Part shown: positions 8,131 through 16,807 of the stretch, piece after piece
Layout of the letters: every line of letters begins with the position of its first letter
Numbering within the stretch: position 1 is the stretch's first letter
Assembly (NCBI RefSeq): GCF_021922985.1
Contig: NZ_CP040788.1
Span: 2,294,001-2,358,000, forward strand
DNA: 64,000 nt
DNA from: Clavibacter michiganensis subsp. tessellarius
GTDB lineage: Bacteria > Actinomycetota > Actinomycetes > Actinomycetales > Microbacteriaceae
Reading direction: 5' to 3'
Made by a program: the position numbers and the translations under genes
Notes under the pieces: generated by a model
Databases searched by the model: none
What the model saw: the letters and a program-made list of their open reading frames with translations, nothing else
Told to the model about the DNA's origin: nothing

Positions 8131-9594
8131 CTAGGAGACCCGCTCCGCGACCTGGTACCCGGCCTGGGAGTAGACGATCTGGTAGACCGCGCCCGGCTGC
8201 GTGGCCGCGCCGTACTGGTCCGCCGAGAGGGCGCCGGCGCCGAGGCCGCCGCCGAGCGTGTCGATGACGACGTACTGCGGCGCCGGGTTCCCGGGGTTGC
8301 CGAGCCAGTAGACCTCGTGGTCGTCGACGAGGTACGACATGAGGCCGATGTCGCTGAGGACGCTCGCCCCGGCCGGCACGTGGTCGAGCGCGGCCTGGGC
8401 CTGCGCGGCGCGCGGCGACGGCTCCCAGGCGGTCGGCTTGCCGAGCTCCATCAGCGGCGAGCGGAGGAACAGCAGCACCGCGGCCACGGCGAGCAGGGGC
8501 ACGGTCGCGCGCGACGCGTTCGCGAGCCAGCGCTGCCCGCCGCCGCGCGCCCGGACGACGCCGTCGATGGCGGCCGCGAAGACGATGGGCATGAGCACCG
8601 CGTCGTAGTGGTAGCCGGGCGCCCAGTACGCCTCGGTGGGCGAGAGGAAGCGCCAGGCGAGCGTCGGCACCACGAGGAGGAGCAGCGGCGAGCGCACGGC
8701 GATGAGCGCGCCCGCGAGCAGGAGGAAGGCCACGGTCTCGAGCTTGGGCGCCGCGAGGAGCCCCGCGAGCGTGCCGAGCGGATCCGCGAGCGCGCCGCCG
8801 GCGTCGAGCTTCGACGCGTAGTCCCACCGGGCGTCGCGGTTGAAGGCGGGGAGGATCACCGTGGTGGCGAGTACGAACCAGGCCACGCCCCAGCCCGCGA
8901 GCGCGATGCCGACGCGGCGGTCCATCGTGAGGGCGATGATCGCGCCGAGGACGGCGACCGTGAGGCCGAGGTCCTCCTTCACGAACACGAGCGGCACGGC
9001 CCACGCGGCGGCGGCGAGCGCGCGGCGGGCGATCACCGCGTCGAGCGCGAAGGCCAGCAGCGGCAGGGCGAACGCGATCTCGTGGAACTGGAACGCGACC
9101 GCGCCCTGGATCCCCCAGCTCAGCCCGTACGCGGCGGCCACCGTGATCGCGCCCCACCGCCCGGTCACGCGGCCGGCGAGGCGCCCGACGCCGACCACCG
9201 AGACGCCGATGAGCACCGCCTGCACCACGAGCAGCGCGAACGCGTGCGGGAAGACGGCGTAGACCGGGCCGAGCAGCACGAGGATCGGGTGGAAGTGGTC
9301 GCCCATGAGGTTGAAGCCGTCGCCCTTGATGGAGACGAGCGGCGCCTGGAGGCGGGAGTAGTCCTGCGCGAGCTGGGTGAAGATGCCCGTGTCCCACGAC
9401 TTGACGGTGAAGCGGCGCCACTGGAGCGCGGAGTACAGGACGTAGACGGCGGTCACGAGCGCGGCCACGACGACGACCCCGACGGTCCCGGGGACGCGGG
9501 ATCCGGTGATCGGCGCGGGGATGCCGGGCGACGCCGAGGCGGCATCCGGCTCGGCGGCGGGGCGGCGAGGGGCCGTGTCGTTCGGACGGGTCAC
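8131..9594 (-). CDS. DUF2079 polytopic membrane protein
   Basis: A 487-residue membrane protein of the DUF2079 family. After a roughly 35-residue Pro/Ala-rich cytoplasmic N-terminus there are about ten hydrophobic segments. The loop after the first helix carries the family-typical SWDTGIFTQLAQDYSRL and GDHFHPILVLLGPVYA, and the last quarter is a soluble outer domain. The family resembles GT-C glycosyltransferases in layout (acidic residue in the first outer loop); no enzymatic role has been settled and none is claimed here. GTG 9594 is the start. It is a single-gene unit. Confidence 0.8.
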   Translation of the reverse strand: MTRPNDTAPRRPAAEPDAASASPGIPAPITGSRVPGTVGVVVVAALVTAVYVLYSALQWRRFTVKSWDTGIFTQLAQDYSRLQAPLVSIKGDGFNLMGDHFHPILVLLGPVYAVFPHAFALLVVQAVLIGVSVVGVGRLAGRVTGRWGAITVAAAYGLSWGIQGAVAFQFHEIAFALPLLAFALDAVIARRALAAAAWAVPLVFVKEDLGLTVAVLGAIIALTMDRRVGIALAGWGVAWFVLATTVILPAFNRDARWDYASKLDAGGALADPLGTLAGLLAAPKLETVAFLLLAGALIAVRSPLLLLVVPTLAWRFLSPTEAYWAPGYHYDAVLMPIVFAAAIDGVVRARGGGQRWLANASRATVPLLAVAAVLLFLRSPLMELGKPTAWEPSPRAAQAQAALDHVPAGASVLSDIGLMSYLVDDHEVYWLGNPGNPAPQYVVIDTLGGGLGAGALSADQYGAATQPGAVYQIVYSQAGYQVAERVS

Positions 9595-9703
9595 GGACGC
9601 AAGGGTCTCACGCGGGCCCGGTCGCGCGGGCTGCGGGATCCCCGGCTCGTCCGCTCAGCGACGGCGGATGCCGCGGCAGAGGTGGGGGTCGGGTCGGCCC
9701 GCC

Positions 9704-9729
9704 AGCGGCTCGGCTCAGCGGCTCGGCTC
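9704..9729. repeat. 13-bp tandem repeat, two copies
   Basis: AGCGGCTCGGCTC occurs twice head to tail, running into the stop codon of the DUF5997 gene. Probably replication slippage without function. Confidence 0.6.
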
Positions 9730-10159
9730 AGCGACGCGAGCCGCCCGCACCCTCCTGGCGCTCGCGCTCGGCGGCCATGGCGGCGCGGCCGGCGTCGCGG
9801 TTCTTCACGCGGATCTGCTCCTCGCGCACCTCGGCCTGCGTCGCGCGCTCCTGCACGAGCCACTGCGGCGGAGCCTGCAGCAGCTCCTTGATCTGGGCCG
9901 TGGTGAGCGCCTCGTCGACGCCGCCGCGGGCGAGGCCGGCGATGGAGACGCCGAGCTTGCCGGCGATGACCTGGCGCGGGTGCGGGCCGTCGCGCAGCAG
10001 CGTGGCCAGCCACTCGGGCGGGTTCTCGTGCATCTCGGCGAGCTCCGCGCGGGACGGGGTCGACTCCTGGAACTCCACGGGGGTCGCCGGGAGGTGCACG
10101 CCCAGCTTCTTCGCCGCGGTCGCGGCCTTCATCGTCTGGCTGGATCCGGGGCTCGTCAT
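9728..10159 (-). CDS. DUF5997 family protein
   Basis: A 143-residue soluble, charged protein. The sequence (KKLGVHLPATPVEFQ near residue 17, NPPEWLATLLRDGPHPRQVIAGKLGVSIAGLARG in the middle, TTAQIKELL then a basic tail) matches the DUF5997 family seen in Actinobacteria; no function is established. The middle segment could fold as a small helix-turn-helix-like unit (inference). ATG 10159 is preceded by TACCCT at exactly 6 nt, so the mRNA is probably leaderless. It is divergent from the LysR regulator at 10262, and the pair may share control. Confidence 0.75.
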   Translation of the reverse strand: MTSPGSSQTMKAATAAKKLGVHLPATPVEFQESTPSRAELAEMHENPPEWLATLLRDGPHPRQVIAGKLGVSIAGLARGGVDEALTTAQIKELLQAPPQWLVQERATQAEVREEQIRVKNRDAGRAAMAAERERQEGAGGSRR

Positions 10160-10261
10160 GTGCCCAGGGTACCGTCGGGGCCCCGCGCGCCCTGCACTAG
10201 CCTGGATCGGACCCGCCGCCGCTCACGCGCCACCACCGAGCGGGCCATCGAGGGGACTCCC

Positions 10262-11290
10262 GTGGACGCCGACCCGACCGCCCTCCGGCGCTTCGCCGCC
10301 GTGGCCGACGAGCTGCACTTCGCCCGCGCCGCCAAGGCCCTCAACGTCTCGCGCATCGCCGTGAGCCGCTCGATCCTCGACCTCGAGGCGCTCTGGGGCG
10401 TCGAGCTGTTCGTGCGCGACGACGGGCCCACGCGCCTGAGCCCCGACGGCGAGGCGCGCCTCGTCGAGGCCCGCGCCGCGATCGCCGCGGACGACGCCCG
10501 CCTCGCCGCCGAGGCCGCCGCCCCGCCGCGCGGGCTGGTCGTCGCGATCGTGCCGGGCGTCACCGTCGCCAAGTGGACCCGCGCCTGGGACGAGCGCGTG
10601 CCGGACGTGCCGCTGCGGGTCGTGCCGCTCGCCGAGCCGGACGCGGCCCCCGGGCTCGTGGACGGATCCGTCGACGTCGCGTTCCTCCGCCTCCCGGTCG
10701 ACGGGCGCGGCCTCACGGTCGTCCCCCTCTACGGCGAGGTGCAGGTCGCGATCCTGCCCAAGGAGCACGCGCACGCCACCGCCGACGCCGTGTCCCTCAC
10801 CGACCTCGCGGAGGACCTGCTGCTGCAGCCGGCCGACGAGGTGCCGGGCTGGCCGGGGCGCACGGCGGGCGCGGATCCGGTGCCGATGCCGGCCGACGTG
10901 GCGGCCGCCGTCGAGCTGGTCGCCGCGGGCGTCGGCTTCGTCGTCGTGCCGCACGCGCTCGGCCGGCTGCACGCGCGCAAGGACGTCGTCGCGGTGCCCG
11001 TGCACGACCTGCCGGAGACGCGGATCGCCGTGGCCTGGCGCGAGGGCGACGCCTCCCCGCACATCGAGGAGCTCGTGGGCATCGTCCGCGGGCGCACCGC
11101 CGCCAGCTCCCGGTCGGCGCGCGAGGACGACGAGCGCGACCGCCGCAAGCCCACCGCCGCGCAGAAGACGGCGCGCAAGGCCGCCGGCAAGCCGGGCAGC
11201 GCGGGCGCGAAGGGCGGCGGGAAGCCGACGCCCAAGGGCGGATCCGGCGGCGGACGCACTCCCCCGCGCGGCGGTCGCCGCGGGCGCTAG
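10262..11290 (+). CDS. LysR-type transcriptional regulator with basic C-terminal tail
   Basis: A 342-residue LysR-type regulator. The N-terminal winged helix-turn-helix is clear (LRRFAAVADELHFARAAKALNVSRIAVSRSILDLE, about 7-41), followed by an effector-binding domain to about residue 280. The last 60 residues form a Lys/Gly/Pro-rich, strongly basic, probably disordered tail (KTARKAAGKPG, GGGKPTPKGG), unlike the usual LysR end. GTG 10262 has GAGGGG 7 nt upstream, and a TAGCCT -10-like site lies at about 10198. It is divergent from the DUF5997 gene, a plausible target. The effector is unknown. Confidence 0.85.
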   Translation: MDADPTALRRFAAVADELHFARAAKALNVSRIAVSRSILDLEALWGVELFVRDDGPTRLSPDGEARLVEARAAIAADDARLAAEAAAPPRGLVVAIVPGVTVAKWTRAWDERVPDVPLRVVPLAEPDAAPGLVDGSVDVAFLRLPVDGRGLTVVPLYGEVQVAILPKEHAHATADAVSLTDLAEDLLLQPADEVPGWPGRTAGADPVPMPADVAAAVELVAAGVGFVVVPHALGRLHARKDVVAVPVHDLPETRIAVAWREGDASPHIEELVGIVRGRTAASSRSAREDDERDRRKPTAAQKTARKAAGKPGSAGAKGGGKPTPKGGSGGGRTPPRGGRRGR

Positions 11291-11365
11291 GCCCCGCCGG
11301 CGCTCGACCCCGCCGGCGCCGGATGCCGCCAGCGCTGGCGCCGCGCGCGATGGTCGCCGCGCGCG

Positions 11366-12097
11366 CTAGATCCCGCCGCGCGCGGCCTGCAGGTCGGCGA
11401 TGACGCCGGCCACGTGCTCGCCCCAGCGCCGGTACATGGACGAGTAGCGGAACTCGCCGCCCTCGAAGTCGACCGGGCCGGCATCCGGCAGCTTCACCGA
11501 GACGGCCTGCGGGAAGCGCGCGCAGACCTCGGCCTTGCGGGCGGACAGGTACGCGGCGTGGTCGCGGAAGAGACCCCGCACGAAGGTGCCGGCCTCCACG
11601 TACTGCGACACCTGCGGCACGTCGGACACGAGCACGATCGAGTTGTCCGCGGTCTGCTCCACGAGGTGGTCGAGCAGGTCCTCGAGGCGGTGGACCCAGG
11701 GCGTGATGCGGGCGAGCTCGAGCGCGTCGGCGACCCCGGGCATCACGAGCACGACGTCGTAGCGGTGCAGCTCGGTGACCTGCCGCACGGCCTCCTGCGT
11801 GGCCGTGAGGTGCTGGTCGGCGAGCGGCACGGTGCGCCACTCGACGCCGCGGCCCGTGCGCGCCGCGAGCGCCCGCGCCGACTGCGCGGCGACGCCGTCG
11901 GCGTGCGTGCGGAGGCCCACGCCGGATCCGCCGATGCCGCCGAGCGCGAGGATCCGGTCCGGGTCCGGACCCGCCACCACGCCGACGGGCGCGTCGGTGG
12001 GCACGGTCGCCGTGAGCGGGGTGGGGATGCCGCCGCGCAGGCTCGCCGCCACGAAGGGGCGGACGGCCTGGTGGAGGATGCGGATCGGCGGGGTCAT
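11366..12097 (-). CDS. SGNH/GDSL-type hydrolase-like protein
   Basis: A protein of about 243 residues with the layout of an SGNH hydrolase: GGIGGSGVGLRTH as the first block (nucleophile Ser), Gly and Asn-type blocks less clear, and a central YDVVLVMPGVADALELARITPWVHRLEDLLDHL with a VLVSDVP strand typical of the fold. The terminal Asp-x-x-His block is not obvious, so activity is uncertain. No signal peptide. ATG 12097 has AGGAG only 3 nt upstream; ATG 12133 is an alternative start and lies downstream of a TAGGCT -10-like hexamer at 12161-12166. It is divergent from the gene at 12225. Confidence 0.6.
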   Translation of the reverse strand: MTPPIRILHQAVRPFVAASLRGGIPTPLTATVPTDAPVGVVAGPDPDRILALGGIGGSGVGLRTHADGVAAQSARALAARTGRGVEWRTVPLADQHLTATQEAVRQVTELHRYDVVLVMPGVADALELARITPWVHRLEDLLDHLVEQTADNSIVLVSDVPQVSQYVEAGTFVRGLFRDHAAYLSARKAEVCARFPQAVSVKLPDAGPVDFEGGEFRYSSMYRRWGEHVAGVIADLQAARGGI

Positions 12098-12224
12098 GGG
12101 CTCCTGGGGATGGAAGGGGCGTCCGTCCATCATGCGCCGACGCCCCCGTGTCGGAGGCCGAGCCTATCGTCGTCCACGAGCACGGCCGGGTGCTCGCGCC
12201 CCCGTCCTCACACCTGGAGCACCG

Positions 12225-12545
12225 ATGACCCGCGAGCCCGAGCCCCTCATCCACCACCCGCACGCCCGCTACCACCAGGGCGCCTGGCGCGTGCAGGTCG
12301 CGTCGCAGCCCGTGCTCGGCTACGTCGTGCCCACGGTGCGCGCCGCCGGATCCGCCCCCGTCTACGAGGTCTACGCCGACGCGGTCGACGCGTCGGGCCG
12401 CCGCGTGTGGGTCTCCACCGCGGTCTCGCTGGAGGCGGCCGTCGACTGGATGCGCGAGCACGACATGGAGCTGCTCTCGTTCGCGGGCGAGCACGCCCGG
12501 CGGCACCGCGAGCTCGCCACGGGCATGATGCCCACGCACTACTGA
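12225..12545 (+). CDS. small hypothetical protein
   Basis: A 106-residue soluble protein I do not recognise. It begins MTREPEPLIHHPHARYHQG and contains a compact beta-rich segment (YEVYADAVDASGRRVWVSTAVSLEAAVDWM), ending in a His/Arg-rich helix. ATG 12225 has CTGGAG upstream. It sits between the SGNH-like gene (divergent) and the carotenoid operon (convergent), 27 nt from the end of crtEb. Coding is supported by GC-rich third positions and the ribosome site. Confidence 0.65.
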   Translation: MTREPEPLIHHPHARYHQGAWRVQVASQPVLGYVVPTVRAAGSAPVYEVYADAVDASGRRVWVSTAVSLEAAVDWMREHDMELLSFAGEHARRHRELATGMMPTHY

Positions 12546-12572
12546 GCGGGGCCGCGGGCCGCCGCGCCCGGA

Positions 12573-13469
12573 TCAGGGCGTGGCGAGCCAGTACGCGATG
12601 AGCAGCATCGTCACCACGAAGCCGGAGAGGAAGTTGAGGCCGAGGAAGCGGCGCCAGCCGCGGTTGGCGGCCTCCGCGTCCTCGTCGCGGATCGACCAGA
12701 ACGGCGCGGTGCTGAGGACGTACGGGATCACGAGCGCGGCCGCGACGATGCCGGGGAAGCCCGTGAACAGCATCGCGACGCCGGCCGCGACGTAGGCGAG
12801 CACCGCGATCCGCACGGTGGCGGCTCCGCCGAGCACGGTCGCGATGGAGGAGAGGCCGCCCTCGCGGTCGGCCACGATGTCCTGCACGGCGCCGAACGCG
12901 TGCGACGCGACGCCCCACAGGAAGAACGCCGCGAGGATCGCCCCCAGCGCCGGCGTGAACGCGCCGCCGGCGAGCACGATGCCGTAGACCGCGGGCGACG
13001 TGAAGTGCGTGCTGGAGGTGAGCGAGTCGAGGATCGGCCGCTCCTTGAAGCGCAGGCCCTTGAGCGAGTACGCGACCACCGCGAAGACGCTCACGGCGAG
13101 CACGGCCACGCTGGCGGCGGATCCCACGGCCACGAGGTACGCGAGGAACGGCACGTTCGTCACGAGCACGGCGACGAGCACCGGCCGGTGCATCGCGCGG
13201 GCGAGCACCGCGCCCTCCACGCCGCCCTTCCGCGGGTTCCGCATGTCGGACTCGTAGTCGAAGACGTCGTTGATGCCGTACATCGCGAGGTTGTACGGGA
13301 TGAGGAAGTAGAGCGTGCCGAGCACGGCCGTGAGGTCGAGCTCGCGCGTGACCGTGAGGTACGCGGCCGCGAAGGGGAACGCCGTGTTCACCCAGGAGAG
13401 CGGGCGGGACGAGAGCGCGATGGTGCGGAGCACCTCCGCGGCGCCCGGCCGGGCCCGCACGTCACTCAT
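12573..13469 (-). CDS. crtEb: lycopene elongase (C50 carotenoid prenyltransferase)
   Basis: A 298-residue UbiA-superfamily membrane prenyltransferase. The Asp-rich motif NDVFDYESD (67-75) in the first cytoplasmic loop binds the prenyl diphosphate with Mg2+; about eight further hydrophobic segments follow. In C50 pathways this enzyme adds two dimethylallyl units to lycopene to give flavuxanthin-type products. It is the last gene of the crt operon, overlapping crtYf by 8 nt, and this position beside crtYe/crtYf separates it from menaquinone or heme UbiA enzymes. Confidence 0.93.
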   Translation of the reverse strand: MSDVRARPGAAEVLRTIALSSRPLSWVNTAFPFAAAYLTVTRELDLTAVLGTLYFLIPYNLAMYGINDVFDYESDMRNPRKGGVEGAVLARAMHRPVLVAVLVTNVPFLAYLVAVGSAASVAVLAVSVFAVVAYSLKGLRFKERPILDSLTSSTHFTSPAVYGIVLAGGAFTPALGAILAAFFLWGVASHAFGAVQDIVADREGGLSSIATVLGGAATVRIAVLAYVAAGVAMLFTGFPGIVAAALVIPYVLSTAPFWSIRDEDAEAANRGWRRFLGLNFLSGFVVTMLLIAYWLATP

Positions 13470-13830
13470 GCGCTTCGATGCCGGACACGCTGCGGCGGCG
13501 ACGCAGCAGGTACCAGACGGCGGGCAGCAGCACGAGGGCGGCGATCGCGTAGGCGAAGTCCTCGACGGGCGCGTAGCCGAGCATCAGGCCGACGAGCTTG
13601 TCGGGGTCGTAGCCGACGAGGCCCACCTTGATCATGATGTTGTCGAAGATGAGCGTCATCACGAGCAGGATCGCGACGGGCATCCGGCGGTACCAGTAGT
13701 ACTCGGGGTAGTCGAAGCGGCTCGATCCGTACGGCACGGCGTTCGCCTCGCGCAGCAGCAGGCGGCGGAACAGGAACCCGACGACCGCGACGGGCGCGAG
13801 GAACAGCAGGTCGAGCACGAGGTAGCTCAT
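13462..13830 (-). CDS. crtYf: C50 carotenoid epsilon-cyclase subunit
   Basis: A 122-residue membrane protein with three hydrophobic helices and the family segment YYWYRRMPVAILLVMTLIFDN. Heterodimeric C50 cyclases are made of two such small subunits, and the partner crtYe lies immediately upstream. Together they close the rings of the elongated carotenoid. The ATG overlaps the crtYe stop by 4 nt (ATGA). Short length is normal for this subunit. Confidence 0.92.
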   Translation of the reverse strand: MSYLVLDLLFLAPVAVVGFLFRRLLLREANAVPYGSSRFDYPEYYWYRRMPVAILLVMTLIFDNIMIKVGLVGYDPDKLVGLMLGYAPVEDFAYAIAALVLLPAVWYLLRRRRSVSGIEAHE

Positions 13831-14171
13831 CGGTTCGCGCGCTCCCTGGCCCGGGCGACGTGGTGGTCGGCGAGGCGGCTGAACCCGTTGACGAGGTTCA
13901 TCGTGAGGTAGCAGAGCAGCGTGAGGAAGAAGACCTCCTCCAGCGGGAGCTCGTGGCCGACGAGGATCCCCGTCATGAACGCCGTCTCGCCGCGGAAGAA
14001 GATGCCCTGCGAGATGCCGGCCACGTCCCAGGCGAGGAAGAACGCGACGCCGACGAGCGTGGTGACGGCCGCGGCCGTGCGGTCGCGCCAGAAGAACAGG
14101 CGCCAACGGCGGTCGACGAGCATCATGCAGCCGAGGGTGAGGAGGAGGGCCGCGAGGTAGAGGACACCCAT
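13827..14171 (-). CDS. crtYe: C50 carotenoid epsilon-cyclase subunit
   Basis: A 114-residue integral membrane subunit of the heterodimeric C50 carotenoid cyclase. Three hydrophobic segments are visible, with the conserved LPLEEVFFLTLLCYLTMNLVN near residues 75-95; its Glu pair is likely to be the proton-donating site (from the family, not shown here). The ATG shares its A with the TGA of crtI, so translation is coupled. It acts with CrtYf. Confidence 0.92.
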   Translation of the reverse strand: MGVLYLAALLLTLGCMMLVDRRWRLFFWRDRTAAAVTTLVGVAFFLAWDVAGISQGIFFRGETAFMTGILVGHELPLEEVFFLTLLCYLTMNLVNGFSRLADHHVARARERANR

Positions 14172-15769
14172 CAGACGACCGGGCGGCCGACCGTGCGCAC
14201 GAGCGGCTCGGCGCCGGGGCCGGTCGACGTGTCGCCGCGGAGGCGCTTCACGAGGATCTCTGCGCTGATGAGGCACATGGGCAGGCCGATGCCGGGGATG
14301 GTGGATCCGCCGGCGTAGTGCAGCCCGTCGACCCGCTTGCTCGTGTTGCCCGCGCGGAACATGGCCGACTGCGAGAGCGTGTGCGCGGGCCCGAGGATGG
14401 TGCCCTTCCAGGAGTGCAGGTCGGCGGCGAAGTCGCCGGGGCCCGAGGTGCGGCGGAGGACGATGCGGTCGGCGAGGTCGGGGATGCCGGCCCAGTCGCT
14501 GATCTGCTGGATCGCCCGGTCGGCGATCTCCTCGACCCGCGCGTCCCCGGCTCCGTCGATCCCGCCGCGGCCGATGGTCGGGTCGGCGGGGATCGGCACG
14601 AGGATGAAGACGTTCTCGTGGCCCTCCGGGGCGACCGAGCCGTCGGTGGCGCTGGGCTTGCAGACGTAGATGCTCGCGGGATCCGGCACGGAGGTCGTGC
14701 CGCCCTTGGGCGGGAAGATGCGGGAGAAGTTCTCGTCCCAGTCCTCCGTGAACAGCAGCGTGTGGTGGTGCAGCTCGGGCAGCTCGCCGCGCACCCCGAG
14801 GTAGACGAGCACGGCGCCGGGGCCCGCGGTGGCCTTGTCCCAGTACGCCTGCGGGTACGTGCGGAACGCCTCGGGGAGCAGCTCGGTCTCGGTGTGGTGC
14901 AGGTCGGCGGTGGAGACGACCACGTCGGCGTCGAGCGTCTCGGTGCCGGCCTCGGTGGTGATCTGCGCGCCCCGCGCCCGCGCCTTCCCGGCCTTCGTGG
15001 GCTCGGTGAGGATCCGCGCGACGGGAGCACCGGTGCGGATCTCGACGCCCTCGGCGCGCGCCACCCGCTCGATCGCGTCGATGACGGTGATGAGGCCGCC
15101 CTGCGGGTACAGCACGCCGTCCTCGAGGTCGAGGTGGCTCATCAGGTGGTACATGCTCGGCGCGAGCTTCGGCGAGGAGCCGAGGAAGACGGCCGGGTAG
15201 CCGAGGATCTGGCGGAGGCGGCGGTCCTTCACGTAGCGGGCCACGTGGGTCTCGAGCGGCGTGAGCAGGAGCTTGCCGAGCGTGCCCGTGCGGGTGACGA
15301 CGTCGCGCTTCAGCAGCGGCCGGTAGTCGGCGAAGGTCGTGTAGAGGAACCGCCTCTTGGCGACCTCGTAGACGTCCTTCGCGGAGTCGAGGTAGCGGGC
15401 CATCGCGGGGCGGGATCCGGGCTCGACGCTCTCGAAGAGGTCGAGGTTCGCCTCGCGGGAGTCGCGGATGTCGATGGGCTCGGGATCGCCCTCGAAGAGC
15501 ACGCGGTAGCCGGGCAGGCGCACGAGGTCGAGCTCGGCGGCGGCGCTCGTGCCCATCAGCTTGAAGAAGTGGTCGAACACCTCGGGCATGAGGTACCAGC
15601 TGGGGCCGAGGTCGAAGCGGAAGCCGTCCTTCTCCCAGGAGCCGGCGCGGCCGCCGACCTGGTCGCGGCCCTCGACGACGGTGACGCGGTAGCCGTCGCG
15701 GGCGAGGAGCGCGGCGGAGGCGAGGCCGGCGATCCCGCCGCCGATCACGATGGCGGTGGGTGCGGTCAT
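14171..15769 (-). CDS. crtI: phytoene desaturase (lycopene-forming)
   Basis: A 532-residue FAD-dependent desaturase that turns phytoene into lycopene. The N-terminal dinucleotide fold is complete (AIVIGGGIAGLASAALLAR, then the Glu ending the second strand in VTVVEGRDQVGGRAGS), and the C-terminal CrtI signature YAGGSTIPGIGLPMCLISAE is intact. ATG 15769 has AGGAG 6 nt upstream. No stop codon separates it from crtB: the crtB frame runs straight into this ATG. Product may therefore be free CrtI, a CrtB-CrtI fusion, or both. A membrane-associated enzyme. Confidence 0.92.
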   Translation of the reverse strand: MTAPTAIVIGGGIAGLASAALLARDGYRVTVVEGRDQVGGRAGSWEKDGFRFDLGPSWYLMPEVFDHFFKLMGTSAAAELDLVRLPGYRVLFEGDPEPIDIRDSREANLDLFESVEPGSRPAMARYLDSAKDVYEVAKRRFLYTTFADYRPLLKRDVVTRTGTLGKLLLTPLETHVARYVKDRRLRQILGYPAVFLGSSPKLAPSMYHLMSHLDLEDGVLYPQGGLITVIDAIERVARAEGVEIRTGAPVARILTEPTKAGKARARGAQITTEAGTETLDADVVVSTADLHHTETELLPEAFRTYPQAYWDKATAGPGAVLVYLGVRGELPELHHHTLLFTEDWDENFSRIFPPKGGTTSVPDPASIYVCKPSATDGSVAPEGHENVFILVPIPADPTIGRGGIDGAGDARVEEIADRAIQQISDWAGIPDLADRIVLRRTSGPGDFAADLHSWKGTILGPAHTLSQSAMFRAGNTSKRVDGLHYAGGSTIPGIGLPMCLISAEILVKRLRGDTSTGPGAEPLVRTVGRPVV

Positions 15770-16807
15770 GGCGCTCTCCTGCTGCTCGGGGTCGGACGGG
15801 ACGGGCTCGTGCGGGGTGGGACGGGCGGAGGGCGCGGGCGCGGGGCGGGCGCCGTGGACGCGGGGCGCGCGGGAGCGGCGGACGAGGCGGCCGTCGACGC
15901 CGGACGGCTCGGCGCCCGTGGCGGCGGCGAGCGCGATGCGGGCCTTGACCGGATCCGGCACCCGCACGCGCGTGCGCGCCAGCTCGGACGCCGGGGTGTC
16001 GCGGAGCCGCACGGCGAGCTCGGCGAACAGGCCCTGCGCGAGCGCCACGGCGCGGCGGCTGGAGGCGGGGAGGTCGGGGATCACGGCGCCGGACATGCGG
16101 AGGTCGGCGTCGATGTCGTCGAGGATGCGCTCCTTGTCGGCCTCCGAGAAGGTCGCGACGTCGACGCCGGGGAAGTAGCTGCGGCCGAGCGCGTCGTGGT
16201 CGGCGGCGAGGTCGCGGAGGAAGTTGACCTTCTGGAACGCGGCGCCCAGGCGCTTGGCGCCCTCCTCGAACCGGATCCGCTCGGGCCGCGTGGTGGCGTG
16301 GCCGACGAGGAACGCGCGCAGGCACATCAGGCCGACGACCTCGGCGGATCCGTACACGTACTCCGTGAACGACGCGGGCGTGTGCTCCATGCGCCGCAGG
16401 TCCATCCGCATGGAGGCGAAGAACGGCGCGGTGAGCTCGGCGCCGAAGCCGGCGCGGCGGGCCGTGATCGCGAACGCGTGCACGACGAGGTTGGTGCTGT
16501 AGCCGCGCAGCATCGCGTCCTCGGTCTCCTGCTCGAGGGCGTCGAGCAGGTCCTCGACGTGCGCGGGATCCACGCCGGCGCCGGCGGCCGCGCCGTCGAC
16601 GATCTCGTCGGCGATGCGCACGAGCGCGTACACGTTCTCGATGTGCTGGCGCACGTCCGCGCCGAGGAGGCGCGAGGCGAGGCCGAAGGAGGTGGAGTAG
16701 CGGCGGATCACGACGGAGGCGGTGTCCTGCGCGACGCGGTCGTACTTCTCGAGTCCCGTGGGCGCCTCGGGGGCGGCGGGCCGGCGGCCGGGCAGGCGAC
16801 GCGTCAT
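15770..16807 (-). CDS. crtB: phytoene synthase; frame continuous with crtI
   Basis: Phytoene synthase joins two geranylgeranyl diphosphates. The two Asp-rich motifs are present: ADEIVDG (Asp67-Asp71) and RDLAADHDALGRSYFP in the second half. The catalytic domain ends near residue 300 and is followed by about 40 Pro/Ala/Arg-rich residues (ARPAPAPSARPTPHEPVP) with no stop codon before the crtI ATG at 15769. I read every codon from 15770 to 15811 and found none; the whole frame 14171-16807 is open for 878 residues. The start overlaps the crtE stop as ATGA. A sequencing error or strain-specific loss of the stop is an alternative to a true fusion. Confidence 0.9.
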
